A stretch of 64,000 nucleotides of DNA from Seiridium cupressi. Lineage: Eukaryota; Ascomycota; Sordariomycetes; Amphisphaeriales; Sporocadaceae. Made by a program: the position numbers and the translations under genes. Below are positions 46,980-59,052 of this stretch, one piece after another. The stretch spans positions 1-64,000 of the forward strand of contig JARVKI010000059.1 in the NCBI GenBank assembly GCA_036674765.1, read 5' to 3'. Under the pieces are notes generated by a model, which was not told where the DNA came from, made no database searches, and saw nothing but the letters and a program-made list of their open reading frames with translations. Each line of letters begins with the position of its first letter. The first letter of the stretch is position 1.

Positions 46980-47618
46980 CGTGGCTAGGTTATATCGCTG
47001 GTCTCCACTTGGTGTAGGTTAAGCTTAGTTGTGATATATTCTTTCCAATTTTATGGAATGCACAATAATTCCTCTGATAGCAGCAAGTACTTTGGTAGCA
47101 TGAGAATGCAATCGTTTATTCTAAGCAAACTTTGGCCGTTCTCTTGTAGTTCGAGTGCACCTCAACAGCTGCAACTAAGTCCACGCATGGCATCGGCATT
47201 CCATCGGCCGTTGCAAAGCACAATGATCAGTAGGTTTCAGTTACGCCGGAACTCGGTCATAGCGATCCATCAAAAGGCGATACCTCTTTTTTAGTGATTT
47301 GTTGCATTGTTCAACTGTGGCCCGATCGGTGTTAGAGTGCTCAGTCCGGTTCTGGGGTAAGGTGACAGGCCACACATGTTGGCTCCACTATATCGGACTC
47401 CGTGCTTTATGGGTAAGGCGACCCCTTTATAAGTAGCGCTGGAGGATTAGCTAAGCACGCTGTCAGATTGTTCCCGAGACCCAAGGTACCGTCCCCGAAG
47501 CCGAAGTTTCTGATCTGAGCAATTAAGACATGTGAGAACGCAGCTTTTTTCCCAGAATCGTCGTTCAATTTGGGAAGGACTGCAGTATACATCATTGCTC
47601 ATAATTACATCATTGGCG
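46980..47618. promoter_or_regulatory. divergent promoter of O-methyltransferase and multicopper oxidase
   Basis: About 640 bp. TCGGACTCCGT at 47393-47403 differs from the cluster palindrome TCGGANNCCGA only in its last base and lies 216 bp before the oxidase ATG. A missing 5' exon of the oxidase could also lie here. Confidence 0.5.
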
Positions 47619-49755
47619 ATGTTACCCTCATTTTTGCAGGATTCAGCTACCGTCATATATGGGCTTTGGTTAGCATTGTATCCCTCTGTGCACCAACAGC
47701 CGCCAACGTCCAGCCCAAAGCGGCTGCATCATGGACCTGACAACCGAGGTTACTGGAAAGACGGCTTTAGCATCGAGACGGATTACGAAGTAGACATCCC
47801 AGAAGGCAAACTTGTCGAGGTAACGATTTACCATTCCATTGGGATTCTGGCAGTATATCTGCTTATAATTACCTACAAAGTATTTTTTCACCATTTCCGA
47901 GGCTGAAATAGCTCCTGATGGGTACCTTACCAATGTTACATTGGTAAATGACCAATTTCCGGGTCCGAAAATCGAGGCCGACTGGGGGGACACGATAAGT
48001 AAGTTCCACTCCCTGGAAAGCGCACATACAATTATCCCCTTATTGCAAATGATGTTGAAAGTTTCGAACTAGGAGTTACTGTGTACAATAATTTGACCAA
48101 CTCTAATGGCACGTCGTTTCACTGGCATGGGATCCGCCAATTCCAAACGAATTACCTGGATGGAGTTCCAGGTGTCACACAGTGTCCTTCAAAGGTGTGT
48201 AATGGGTCCTCCTGTTTGTTTTCTTGTGATTCTGATCTGTACAGCCCGGCGATACTCAAGTTTATGAATTCCGAGCCATGCAGTACGGAACAGGATGGTA
48301 TCACTCACACTACAGTCTACAATGTAAGATCGGCGTGCCAGGCCTTATGCCTTTGAAATGCTTACTAACTCCTTCTTCAGACACCAATGGTGCCCGTGGT
48401 CCCGTAGTGATACATGGTCCATCCAGTGCAAACTACGACATTGATATGGAACCACTTCTCATCACGGACTGGTATCACGCAGACGCTTTCAGCTACTTCC
48501 ACGAAGAAATCACTGATCATGCTCACATTCCCACTGGGACTCTACTGAATGGGAAAGGAGTGTATGATTGCGACCCAATCAGGGACTCACGTTGTGTAAG
48601 CCCACCGGGAGAGCGTCACAAAATTCAGTTCGAGAAAGGCAAGAAGCAAAAGCTACGTATCATTAGCAGCGCAAGTCTCGCGACCTATAAGATGTGGATC
48701 GATGGTCACAATTTCATCGTGATATCGACAGATTTCGTTCCGATCAAGCCCTATGTCACCGATGTACTTATCGTGGGCGTTGGTAAGTCTGAACTCCACC
48801 TGCTATATGTACCGCATGAAACTGACTCCTATAAGCCCAACGATACGAAGTGATAGTCGAAGCAAATGCCACCTTCGAACACGGGTCCAACTTCTGGATC
48901 CATGGCACTCACTGTGACGACATGATCCCAGTACCATGGGATACAAGAATTGGAGTTATCCAGTATGATCCCGAGGACAACAATGAGCCATATACACCGC
49001 CCCCAGAGACTTCCCATCCAGGCTATGGCTGCAGGGATCCGCCCCCTACGAGTCTTGTGCCAATTGTACCAAGACAGGTGGGAAATAACGTGAATGGCTT
49101 CAGCCCCGCAGATTACCTTGAGATCGGCCTGCAAAGTTGGCCCAATATTTCCGACCCCGACTCCACCATCAGGAAGTGGGTGTTGGCAAATCGAACGCAA
49201 TATGTCGACTGGCGGGAGCCCAGTCTCAGGAAGTTGGTAAATAACAACGGAAGGGTGAACTTCACAGATGGAGAAGCCCCGATTATCCTAGACTACGAGA
49301 CTGGCGAGTGGGTGTACTTTGTCATCGAGGGTAATTTCACTATGAGAGATCCCATCAATGACCCGCGACCTATCCCCAGGTCCGTCCACCCGATTCACCT
49401 TCACGGCCACGATTTTGTAATCCTCGCCCAGGGCGACGGCTATTTCAGCAAAGATGTCGTGCCTAACCTCGATAACCCTGCGCGCCGAGACACAGTCAAT
49501 CTGCCCATCGGCGGTTACGTCTGGATCGCATTCCAAATCAACAATCCTGGAACCTGGCTGATGCACTGTCACATCGCCTGGCATGCCAGCGCCGGTCTTT
49601 CTTTGCAGTTTGTTGAGCAACCCTCCAAGATCAAACCATTGGTGGAGGCGTCCGGTATCCTTCCGGAACTCGAGGGTCGCTGCAAGGACTGGATTGAGCA
49701 TTACAACAACGTGAACGTTCCCCAGGGTCTAATTCAGGAGGACTCGGGTATCTAG
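47619..49755 (+). CDS. multicopper oxidase (laccase-like)
   Basis: Six exons: 47619-47819, 47902-47998, 48073-48194, 48245-48323, 48381-48782 and 48836-49755, with introns of 82, 74, 50, 57 and 53 bp, all phase-matched, giving about 606 residues. All four copper ligand sets are present: HWHG (first), WYHSHYSL (second), [10 protein letters not shown] (third) and [11 protein letters not shown] (fourth). The N-terminal domain opens with [20 protein letters not shown]. The start is uncertain: the chosen ATG precedes a modest hydrophobic stretch, and a good acceptor just after it allows an upstream signal-peptide exon. Ascomycete laccases in pigment clusters oxidise phenols to radicals that couple, so dimer formation is a fair guess. 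Confidence 0.9.
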
Positions 49756-50497
49756 ACTTTGATAAAAGGTCAATAAAGTTGAGCAAAAGGGAGAAGCTCT
49801 TCCACTGTTTGTATATGCTCTCGAGCCCCACTGAGTAGACTAGGAGATACCCTTTTTTTCGTAAGCTCTGACTTTTTAAAGAACAGCACGCATATGCTAT
49901 ATTCAAAATCTAAATATCTGCACTTTAAAGAAGTACGAGAACTTAATACATGGCTTGTAAATGCATTGTATAATAACATTTAAATTATTCGAAAAGTGCG
50001 TTAATACACCAACTTGGTTTTTTAGTATCGTGCACCTATTCGTTCTTCTTATTTCAATTTTGTAAAATCGATTAAATTTCCGTATACGCGCCACTGAATA
50101 CTCAGCCTGTATTTGATTACAGCTATATTACAGATCTTCCAGAACTTGTGTCTTTTAAGGGCTTCCTTTTTTTCTCCTCTCTCTCCTTTTATTCTCCTTT
50201 TGAAACAAGGGGCGGGAAGCAAATAAGATCGCACAGGGTCCTCGAAAAGGATGTTTGCACACAATAGAACCCTTTAATCTAACACAGTTCAAGTTTAGAG
50301 CACCCCCTTCAAGCCTGGATAATCATGTTGACCAGAACATCATCGGGGCTGCAAAAAGGGTATCAACAGGGATGACAAACAATACTGGGATTCGTGCTCA
50401 AAACATCAACAGAACGCCGGCTTTAAGAAAGTGGTCCCAACCACCCCATACTGAGCCAATTTCTAATGGAATTCATCGGCGTTCGTTTATGTAATCG
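49756..50497. other. convergent intergenic, AT-leaning
   Basis: 740 bp between converging 3' ends. It has pyrimidine-rich tracts near 50160-50200 and no recognised gene. Confidence 0.4.
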
Positions 50498-50955
50498 TCA
50501 CAAAGTCGAGCCATTTTCGTCTTGATTTGTGTATCGCTCCAGATCCAACTTGACCCATTCATTCCCTGGCATGCGACTGTATAGCTCCACTTCATGAGGC
50601 TTCAATAGCATTTCCCTGAGAGCAGCATGGTAAGGCTTGTAGTAATCCTTCTTGACTTGAACCTATAGCCAGAGCCAGGCCGTCGTTAGTATCGACCGCA
50701 AAAAAAGACGACGCATTTAGATTCGAGCGAGTTACTAACGTTCATCATGTAGTCGATATCAGCGTCCCAGTTCTCGACCAGTTTGAACACACCTGGAGTC
50801 TTGTCGTCACGGTACATCTCGAAGAAGGTGTTCAGAGGCTCCGCGACAACAGCATCGAACATAGGTCGCGAGATTCCCAAAAACTCGTCGACCTTATTGG
50901 GATCCACTGTCAGTTTAATGTGCACTGACACGGATGGGGGTGATCTTGCAGCCAT
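50498..50955 (-). CDS. small ABM-like dimeric alpha/beta-barrel protein
   Basis: Exons 50955-50740 and 50662-50498 (intron 77 bp) give 126 residues. The sequence VSVHIKLTVDPNKVDEFLGI, then FFEMYRDDKTPGVFKLVENW, is typical of the antibiotic-biosynthesis-monooxygenase (ABM) ferredoxin-like fold. The second exon (KKDYYKPYHAALREMLLKP) supplies the closing helix. Cofactor-free members oxidise anthrones to anthraquinones (TcmH, ActVA-Orf6), while others only bind or cyclise. It could act beside the DUF1772 anthrone oxygenase or on a later intermediate. It is divergent to the P450 over a 625-bp promoter. An upstream in-frame Met exists (50994) but the MAARS start fits the fold better. Confidence 0.8.
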
Positions 50956-51580
50956 TATGAATGATTTTGAACTGCTCGAAGAAAAGTGCAGCAAGTCTGT
51001 TTGTCGGCAATATGTTGGTTATGGATGTGGATTTAGTCAGAGAAACGGATAGAGGTCTCATCGAGCGATGTAAAAAACGCTGTCATGTATCCGGTCATTA
51101 AGTGCCCTGTACCGAGCGTCCATTGAAGCACAGAGAACTGCATTTCGAAGTCTATTTGAACAATGCAGACTAATGCACAATATTCTATGAAATGTCATTG
51201 GCCCGTCAACATTGCCTGCAAAGGACACGGTATAGAATTTACTGCTAGGGGGCTGACATACGGTGTCATCGGGGTTGAGTTGGGCTTATGCTAAAGACGG
51301 TCGGGTGTCGGGGCTCGGGTACCTCACCTGCAATGGGCTGTTTAATAACGCACCGAACCCTGTGTGAATGTTCGGCTATTCCCGGCTGACGCTAGAATCC
51401 ATGTTCGCAACGTTATTGCTGCAGTGTCGGCATTTTCTTTGGCCAACAAAACTCCGATAGCCATAGTATGCCTTCATAGTCTTTAGGTGGTTGAGGTAGT
51501 TGTTAAACACGTCAAATCCCGCTGAATTAGCATAGAGCTTCTAGTTTGAGCCCTTTCTATCTCGAAGCACTTATTTAGCT
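50956..51580. promoter_or_regulatory. divergent promoter of ABM protein and P450
   Basis: 625 bp. It holds TCGGGTGTCGG (51301-51311) overlapping TCGGGGCTCGG (51308-51318), a variant of the TCGGGTATCGG element seen in the PKS and aldo-keto reductase promoters. Confidence 0.5.
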
Positions 51581-53503
51581 ATGAATCCCCAGTTTTCGAC
51601 ATCGGCCGTAGGTGCAGCGGCCGCCGTGCTCCTAATAGCGGTAGTACTACTGTATCGAGCTGCCCTCCCAAAACCTATCCCCGGTGTACCATACAAGAAA
51701 GGTAGTGAGAAGCGTCTACTTGGTGATGCATCTGACGTAAGTTGATTCGTTTTATCCAGTCGAAATAGCCGCTCGCTGCGTGCACCTGCGCAATTTGACA
51801 GTCATCGCAGATTTTGAAGTGGCGCAACGAGACACAGGAGGTTTTCAGTTACATGAGAAAGTTGGCGACAGATCTCAACTCGCCAGTATTTCAGCTCTTT
51901 ATGAGGCCGATGGGAAGACCATGGGTGATCATCACCGACTTTCGTGAGGCGTACGATATCTGCACTAACCGCAGGGAAGAGTTTGATCGGTCGGCGTTCA
52001 CGGGAGAAGTGTTCGGACCCATCGTGCCCAACAGCCACATCCAAGTGAGTAAATCAGCAGAAGATAATGTTTGTCGTTGCTAATAAGCATATCTCAGTTC
52101 GCCACAGATGACCTCTGGCGCTCGCATCGGCAGCTTCTACGCGACACCATGTCACCCAGCTTTGTTGCGAGTGTGATTGGGCCCGTAATCCATCGAAGCG
52201 CTTCTGGGCTTGTTTCTCTATGGAAAACAAAGGCCAGACTTGCTGGCGGTCAACCATTTGACGCCGAGCAAGATCTTGCGCGATGTCTGGTAGACCTTAT
52301 CGTGTCGTCAAGTTTCGGTTATGACGTGAAATCCCTCCGAACTCACGAGGATTCTTTGAGTCAGAAAGTTGTCAAAGGAGATAACGATTCTCCTATGGTA
52401 TTTATAGCTGGTGAGGACACCGAGGCCTGCACTTCATTAATCACGCTGGCTAGCGGTGTCGGAATGGCCATCCGCTCGCCATTTCCCAAGATCGTCCTTC
52501 CGCTTGCCTTGAGATTCTTGCCGTCCTTTGCCTCTGCTCAACGCTATACGCATGACATGATCTCCGAGCAAGCTAGCGCGGCGTGGAACAAATTTTCCAA
52601 AGCTATCAAGATCGATCGGGACGAGCAGGTAACTTCTGCCATGGATCTTCTCGTACTACGAGAGGTCCAGATGGCTAGGAAAGAGGGCCGCGAGTCACGA
52701 CTAGACCTGCCAGTCGTACGAGACGAGCTCCTTGCATTCCTGTTTGCCGGACAGGAAACCACTGGTTCCACGATCGGTTGGTCGTTGAAATACCTCGCAA
52801 TCAATCAAGACATCCAGAAAAAGATGCGCGAAGAGCTCAGAGGGTCCCATAAGCGCGCTGCCCAGATCCCAGGGGGCGTTCCGACCTCTCAAGAGATTGT
52901 TGATACTCACATACCCTATGTTGAAGCTTTCATCGCAGAGAACCATCGTTTTGCCGTTACAATTAGCTGCATGATTCGACACACGATCAAAGACGCTGTA
53001 GTTCTCGGTCACGTCATCCCAAGAGGTTCTGATATTTTCTGCCTCACCAATGGGCCCAGCTATCAGTCGCCATCAGCCCCTGTCGACGAGTCGCTTCGTA
53101 GCAAGTCCAGCCAGGAGGCCAAGGACAAGTTTGGCGTTTGGGACGAAGCCAATGTGAGCGAATTCCGACCGGAGAGATGGCTTGAGATGCAGCCAGATGG
53201 AGAGCTCCGCTTCAACCCGTTTGCTGGGCCATCCAATCCGTTTGGTGTAGGCCCCCGAGCATGCTTCGGTGAGTACTTTTGTTGCGGATTCGTTGCATGA
53301 GAGCAACGTTACAGAGGCTGAAATCTAACGCTTCTTTCATAGGTATCAAATGGGCAAACTTGATCATCAAGACCATGGTAACGCAGATTGTATGGAATTT
53401 TGACATCCAGGAGACGCCTGAAAATTTGGCGGGATTCGAGGCTTCTGATGGTGCATCACACAGGGCACAGAAAACATTTGTGCGACTAGTAGCGCTGCAG
53501 TGA
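51581..53503 (+). CDS. cytochrome P450 monooxygenase
   Basis: Exons 51581-51736, 51811-52044, 52098-53268 and 53343-53503 (introns 74, 53 and 74 bp) give 573 residues. Residues 7-28 form the membrane anchor (AVGAAAAVLLIAVVLLY), followed by a Pro-rich hinge PKPIPGVPYKK. The I-helix is AFLFAGQETTGS, the K-helix ExxR is ENHR, FRPERW is clear, and the haem loop is FGVGPRACFG with the last Gly coming from exon 4. The I-helix Thr pair is intact, so it should be active and ER-bound. It could hydroxylate the anthraquinone or couple two units. I do not assign a CYP family. Confidence 0.93.
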
Positions 53504-54621
53504 TCGGAACGGTGGAATTTAATATCATTAGAAATCATTTCCGCCTGTGCAGATCACGATGGCTGCATCGCTGATTCGTTGTTGTAAGAAGCTGTGTGTA
53601 TACATGTAGTTTGTAAGGTCGACGTAGGACTTACTTACCCCGCTGGAGATGGACCTAAATGCTCTCTAATCCCGAACCCACACTGTACATTGTACCTACA
53701 ACTACTCCCCTGCCCCGCACATAGTCGCTAGCATTAAGTCAACTTAAGATCCAACTCTGGTTCCTACCATTTCCCATGTTCGTGGCTGCGACACATTCTG
53801 TGCCTTGAAGGACTTCTCCCATCTCTTGCCATCGTTTGAAAGATTCAAACGAGTCAGGAACTCGATGGTTGTATGTAAGATAATTGCAATCTATGTGATC
53901 CGGTATAACATTCAATGGACAACTCAATGCGCACAACTAGTCAAAACTGCCATGACTCTGAGCCGCGAGGCATCCTTGACTCCCCCCAACCACTCCACCC
54001 GAACAATTCGATACGAAGCACACGCGAACAAACTGTACTAGAGCTACGCTCGAGGATTGTCGGAAATGAAAGAGGCTACGAGCTAGAGAGATGTGCTAGC
54101 ACACCGTGAAGGATGGAGCCACAGTCATCGTTCAACATCCTTCAGCTAGGAGTGGCTGCGCCATGATGGGTGATTTGGGGCTCGTGGATCTTGGCTCGTT
54201 GTTAGGTTAGCCGAACCCCGACGACTTATCCCTTCAAAGCATTCTGGGCTGAGATAATCGGCATCCGATAATTCAAAACTATTGAATTGGGACCTTGGCC
54301 GGCTGTGTTTTACACAATGTTTCAATGAGCATCATTGAAAGCGTCCCCCGAGCTCGGGCTCGGTGGATTGCGCGCCATGCTCAAATCGCGGCTCAGCGCT
54401 GAAATCAACGAGAATATGGAGGATGGCATCAATATCGAAGTAAACACAACCGTCTTCGCTGGGTTATAAAGACTTTGGGATCCCTCCCAAACGACGGTTG
54501 AGCGACACTTAAGTTGTGGAAACAGGTACTGGACATCCCAGCATTGTATATCGAGCTACGCCTAGCCTAGTCAGAAACCAAGACTTCTGAGTTTGTGCGA
54601 AGCCCTCTCCGAACATCCGCA
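53504..54621. promoter_or_regulatory. GMC oxidoreductase promoter region
   Basis: 1.1 kb. It holds TCGGGGTTCGG on the minus strand (54211-54221) and TCGGCATCCGA (54258-54268), a single-mismatch cluster palindrome 354 bp upstream of the ATG. No gene recognised in the rest. Confidence 0.5.
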
Positions 54622-56395
54622 ATGGCGAGACTATTTTCATCTCTTACCGTTCTTTTCTCTGCCGTGGCTGTCACCTCTGCACAATATCCAACATCCACCA
54701 AAAGCACCAATTACCTGATTGTCGGTGGTGGTCCTGCAGGGCTGGTTCTCGCTGAGCAGCTCTCGCGGAGTGGAAAGAATCAAGTAACATTACTCGAGGC
54801 CGGCCAAGATACCATCAACAACCAGTTGCTACAAAGTAAGAGAGCTGGCGTTCGCTCTAGTATAGAAATCACGTCTGACTGACTCTCTAGCCCCTTATAC
54901 CTACCCTATCGGTGCGGTTGGTAATGTGTGGAACTACACGGCGGAGCCAGATCCAAACCTAGGCGGAAATGCACCCAACATATTCCAGGGCTGGGGCCTC
55001 GGTGGTGGCACCGCTATCAACGGGATGGCTTATTGCCGAGGGTCAGCCTCCGTTTTTGATGACTGGGCTGTAGCCTCAGGAAACACAGGTTTGGCGTGGA
55101 AGTATCTCTTTCAAGACTTCCTGGAGGTCAGCCATTATATCGAAACTTTCGACGCGCAGTACGGGCAATTCGTTAACAAGTCTGCATACGGTAAAGGCCC
55201 GCTTGAGGTGAGCCGCACTAGTGGCCAGACTGGATTCGAGGCACCGTTCCAGAAAGCTGTGGAAGCTGAGCTTGGACTACACGAGGTCGATATGAACGAT
55301 GGAGATGGCATCGGCCTCGACAGGGGCATCTCCAGTATCTTTGCGGAAAACCGCACGCGGTCTTACTCACGCAACACGTTTGGTGTTCGTGCCATGGCGA
55401 GGCCGAATGTCAAAGTCATCACCAACGCTTGGGTGACCAAGATCAATTTCAGTGGGAAAACTGCAACAGGTGTCAATTATCAGCTCAATGGCAAGTCTGT
55501 CACCTTGAAAGCCGACAAGGTCATTGTCAGTGGCGGCGCCATTAACACACCCAAGCTCCTTCTCCTGTCCGGCATTGGCCCCCAGGCCCAACTTTCCAAG
55601 CTCGGCATTCCCGTGGTCCAACACAGTCCCGATGTCGGCCTGAACCTTCGTGACCACCCATTCGCCGTTGTCGAGTTACTAGTAACCCCAGATATCGTCA
55701 CATTGTGGCAATTGACCAGTAACACTACGGCGGCAGCTATCGCCCAGCAGCAATACGCCGAAAGCCGTAGTGGTCCCTTGGGTTGGAACAACGGTTTCGT
55801 GTATGCCACCTTCCGCGTGCCAGACTCCGTCTTTAATGGCATCAACGGCACGCACTACACCTCGATGCCAGCCGATCGACCTCACGTATTGATCGAATTC
55901 AGTGGGGTACCGTTCGTTTCAGCTGGAAACAATAGTGCCGTCTCAACTTGGGCATCTCTCATACAACCCGAATTCACCGGTCGGGTAGAGCTCAAGTCCA
56001 ACAACTATCAGGACAACCCGGTCATTACTACCAACTACTACGGAACCGCGGCGGACAAGGCCGCCATCATTTACGGGTACAAGAAGCTACGCCAAGTGCT
56101 GGGCCAGGACGCTATTAAGGTCAAGACGGTCGAAGAGCTCTACCCAGGCGTGTCCGTGGACACAGATGATGAGGTCTGGAAGGCGATACAAGGTCAAACA
56201 TTTTCCTTCGGACACCCCGTCGGTACAGTAGGTCAGGGCAAGGTGCTCAACAGTGACTGGACCATCAAGGGGCTCAAGAACATCCGTGTTGTTGATTCCA
56301 GCACGTTCCCATTCCCGAGCTCCTGTCATCCGCAGGCGGTGGTGTATGCCCTGGCCAATCGTGCGGCCAAGGACATTTTGAGGGATGATAAATAA
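54622..56395 (+). CDS. secreted GMC-family FAD oxidoreductase
   Basis: Exons 54622-54835 and 54891-56395 (intron 55 bp) give 572 residues. A signal peptide ends near residue 20 ([17 protein letters not shown]). The FAD fold follows as [20 protein letters not shown], then the GMC signature [19 protein letters not shown], then the active-site His in [17 protein letters not shown]. Several NxT/NxS sites fit secretion. In fungal clusters secreted GMC enzymes can finish a pathway outside the cell, as PatE does for patulin. With the laccase it suggests late extracellular or wall-side oxidation. Two cluster-type promoter sites support membership. It is intact, in contrast to the degraded GMC copy at 12-14 kb. 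Confidence 0.92.
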
Positions 56396-57567
56396 AATTC
56401 GAGGGAGACGGGAGTTCATCAGTTGCTCAATTCGTACATACCGGCAAATACCAGTATTGAGTTCTTGTTGTAACTTTACTTTAGAGGACAGTATATATGA
56501 ATTAGATGGTGCTTGCCCAGGAAATGTTCCAAAAACCAGCTGTGCTGAACTTGGCCCAAGGATGGAACAACAAAGCTACCTATGGCTATAGTCCGAGTGA
56601 ACTGACCAGAGGCGAGCCATATCAATGATAATAGTTATTTATGGTTAGGCTTTCAGTTGGTGGTGGTTTTCATTATTCTTTCGCTTGACCACCAGGCTGT
56701 GTAGATTATCTAAGTTCGCAGTGTGTCTCCTGCTACTATGTTATACGAGTGTGGAAACGTAACGCCGGGAACAGCGTGATACTATGAAGCGACTGGTCGC
56801 CAACAAAGGGTGCCTGGAAGAACTAACTAAAGCAACGCAGTGATTTAACTATAACGGACTAGTAATATCATCGTAATAGGAAGGAGAAGTGCATGCCTTG
56901 TAAGATCCATATGCGCCAAACTTTTGACTGCTATTTACTCCTCCTGAGAAGACATGATAAGCTCGGGACAGGCGCCGCAACGGCCACAGTTTATTCAAAT
57001 GAATAAACAATTCTATTTACATAAAACATGACTAGGTAAGGCAACCCGCTTTACACAAATTCTTCTCAGTGGCCCATTCTGTTAACAGTCATCCCCACAG
57101 CGCTTTTCAAACGGGATCCTGGCTACTGAGTGATAGAATTCGCAGCCCCGTTATCAAAAGAGAGGAAATTGAATTTCCTAAAGAAAGCAGCTATGACAAC
57201 GCCAATCAGAGCCCATGAAATCCATGACCGCGGGCTGATTTTGGCTTGATCTCGACTGATACCAACAGTACCATTGTTGGGATTTAGGGAAACCTTAAAT
57301 AAGAAGAGAAAAAGTCAGTCTAGATCAGGGAAATGTCGAGGTAATCATTTTATCGCGTGTATTAATCTGAAATACAAGACAAGCTAAAAATGGTATCGAG
57401 TTGCTTTGCAGTAGTAAAATATCATGTCGATGGTACTCTGAAATGAAAAGAGCCTGCTGAACTGAACACTGTCCAGGCAAGTGTGCCCATCGATGAAATT
57501 CCATAGTCGCCGCCAGCCCGTCTCATCCGCGGCGTAAAGGGGTAGAAACGTGGTTCATGTCAAGCGA
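56396..57567. other. convergent intergenic
   Basis: 1.2 kb between converging 3' ends, with no frame or repeat of note. Confidence 0.4.
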
Positions 57568-58416
57568 CTAGTAGTTTCGTACCTTTTGTTCGACCACGTC
57601 GAGCCCAGTCATCTTCTTAATCGTCGAGTCCAGCATCCCATGGGGCATGATGGTCCCGAAGCGTCCCAGCTTCGCGTTGGCGCCCCTCCAGATGACCAGC
57701 GGGGGGCTCTTCCTCAGCACGTCGCCGACGACCTCCTTGGCCCACTGGGTCGCCGGCGTGCCAACGTCGGCCATCTTGTCGTTGCGCATGGCGGACTCCA
57801 CGGCCTCCCTCGCCGGCTCGTAGATTGAGCCTTGGGGCAGGGTGATGGGAGTTAGGGCCTTTTGGTTCTTAATCAAGTTGGAGGCCACGGCGCCGGTCTT
57901 GAGGTCGATGACCTTGACGCCGAAGGGCTCCAGCTCCAGGCGCTGGCAGTCCGAGAACATGGAGATGGCGGCCTTGGACGCGTTATAGGCGGACTGAAAC
58001 GGCACCGCCGCCGCCGCGACGACGGAGGTCTGATTGACGATCATGCCCTTGGATTTGATCAGGTGCGGCAGGAATGCCTGAGTGACCGCGAGCTGCGCCC
58101 ACACGTTGACATTGAATAGCTGCTTGGCGTCGTCGATGGAGAGATCCGAGACGGGCATACTATAGCTTGCGCCAGCGTTGTTAACCAGGATGTCGAGACT
58201 TGTGATGCTGCCCGCACAAGCGGCAATCGACTCCGAGGACAGAACATCCAGTGTCAAGGTCTCGATGCCGGCGCGCGACAGACTTGCCATCTTGGATGGG
58301 TCCCTAGCTGTAGCGTAGACGCGGAGGCCGGCTTCCTTGAAGGCTACGGCTAGGGCAGCGCCCATGCCGCCCTCAGAGCATCCAGTGATGAGAACGGTCT
58401 TCTTTGCGCTGACCAT
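57568..58416 (-). CDS. AYR1-like short-chain dehydrogenase
   Basis: Single exon, 282 residues from the ATG at 58416 (the open frame runs further upstream but reads as non-protein). The cofactor motif is VLITGCSEGGMGAALAVAF, a TGxxxGxG variant. LVNNAG and the catalytic YNASKAAISMF (Tyr-xxx-Lys) follow, with DLKTGAVASNL after. The pattern matches the AYR1 (acyl-DHAP reductase-like) group, often recruited to fungal clusters to reduce ring ketones. The local GC content is noticeably higher than in neighbouring genes. The substrate is unknown. It is divergent to the second Zn2Cys6 gene over a 636-bp promoter. Confidence 0.88.
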   Translation of the reverse strand: MVSAKKTVLITGCSEGGMGAALAVAFKEAGLRVYATARDPSKMASLSRAGIETLTLDVLSSESIAACAGSITSLDILVNNAGASYSMPVSDLSIDDAKQLFNVNVWAQLAVTQAFLPHLIKSKGMIVNQTSVVAAAAVPFQSAYNASKAAISMFSDCQRLELEPFGVKVIDLKTGAVASNLIKNQKALTPITLPQGSIYEPAREAVESAMRNDKMADVGTPATQWAKEVVGDVLRKSPPLVIWRGANAKLGRFGTIMPHGMLDSTIKKMTGLDVVEQKVRNY

Positions 58417-59052
58417 TCTGAAATTCGGAAGATGTCTGATCCGTGAGGAGGTTCCTGTTGGGGGATTTGATTGATGAATGCAGCGCACAGAGTAGTTTAG
58501 GATGCATGTTTGCCATTCTGCGCAGTGTTCATCCCTATTTGTAGCACAAGGGAGTGAGAGACAGTCGCGATGCATCTGTATGGGCGCTGCTGCAAATGTT
58601 TTCCCGCGCGCATAGCCGGATTGGGCCACCGCCCGGACTTGACGATGCGGAGATTGGCTGTAATTAGTGTTTCGTCTGTCGGTACGTACCCCGGTTTTGA
58701 GTTCAAGAGAAATGGACCGAGAAATGGCCTGGGCTCTAAAATGCCAGCAGCCAGATGCCACCCGTCGCACTAAGGTCTTAGGTAAGGCTGTAGCTAGCAG
58801 GGTCTTGCTGTGGGGGACTTTAAGGGAGGGCCCCCACCGGCTGCCAGGACATTGTATCTGGCGATCAGCTAGGCTCCCCTGTTGTAGATCAGTGACGGCC
58901 TGAATTATTATTAATCCACACGACCGCTCCAGCCTCCACTTCTTAGAATCGGTGGCCGGAAAACAACAGACATAAGCTTCCACCTGCATTCCTCGCAATT
59001 TTCCGCGCGCGTTTCCCAGTGCCAGCACCTGATCGCGGTAAAACTAATCAAT
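58417..59052. promoter_or_regulatory. divergent promoter of AYR1-like SDR and second regulator
   Basis: 636 bp with TCGGTGGCCGG (58949-58959), which fits TCGSWNNSCGR. The stretch 58575-58635, including TTTTCCCGCGCGC, resembles 41607-41668 in the exporter promoter. Confidence 0.5.

Noticed and set aside
57568..59028. Long 486-codon frame suggesting an N-terminal extension of the AYR1-like SDR
   Set aside because: The first 204 codons have no fold-like pattern and would run through the shared promoter; the MVSAKKTVLITG start fits the SDR family.
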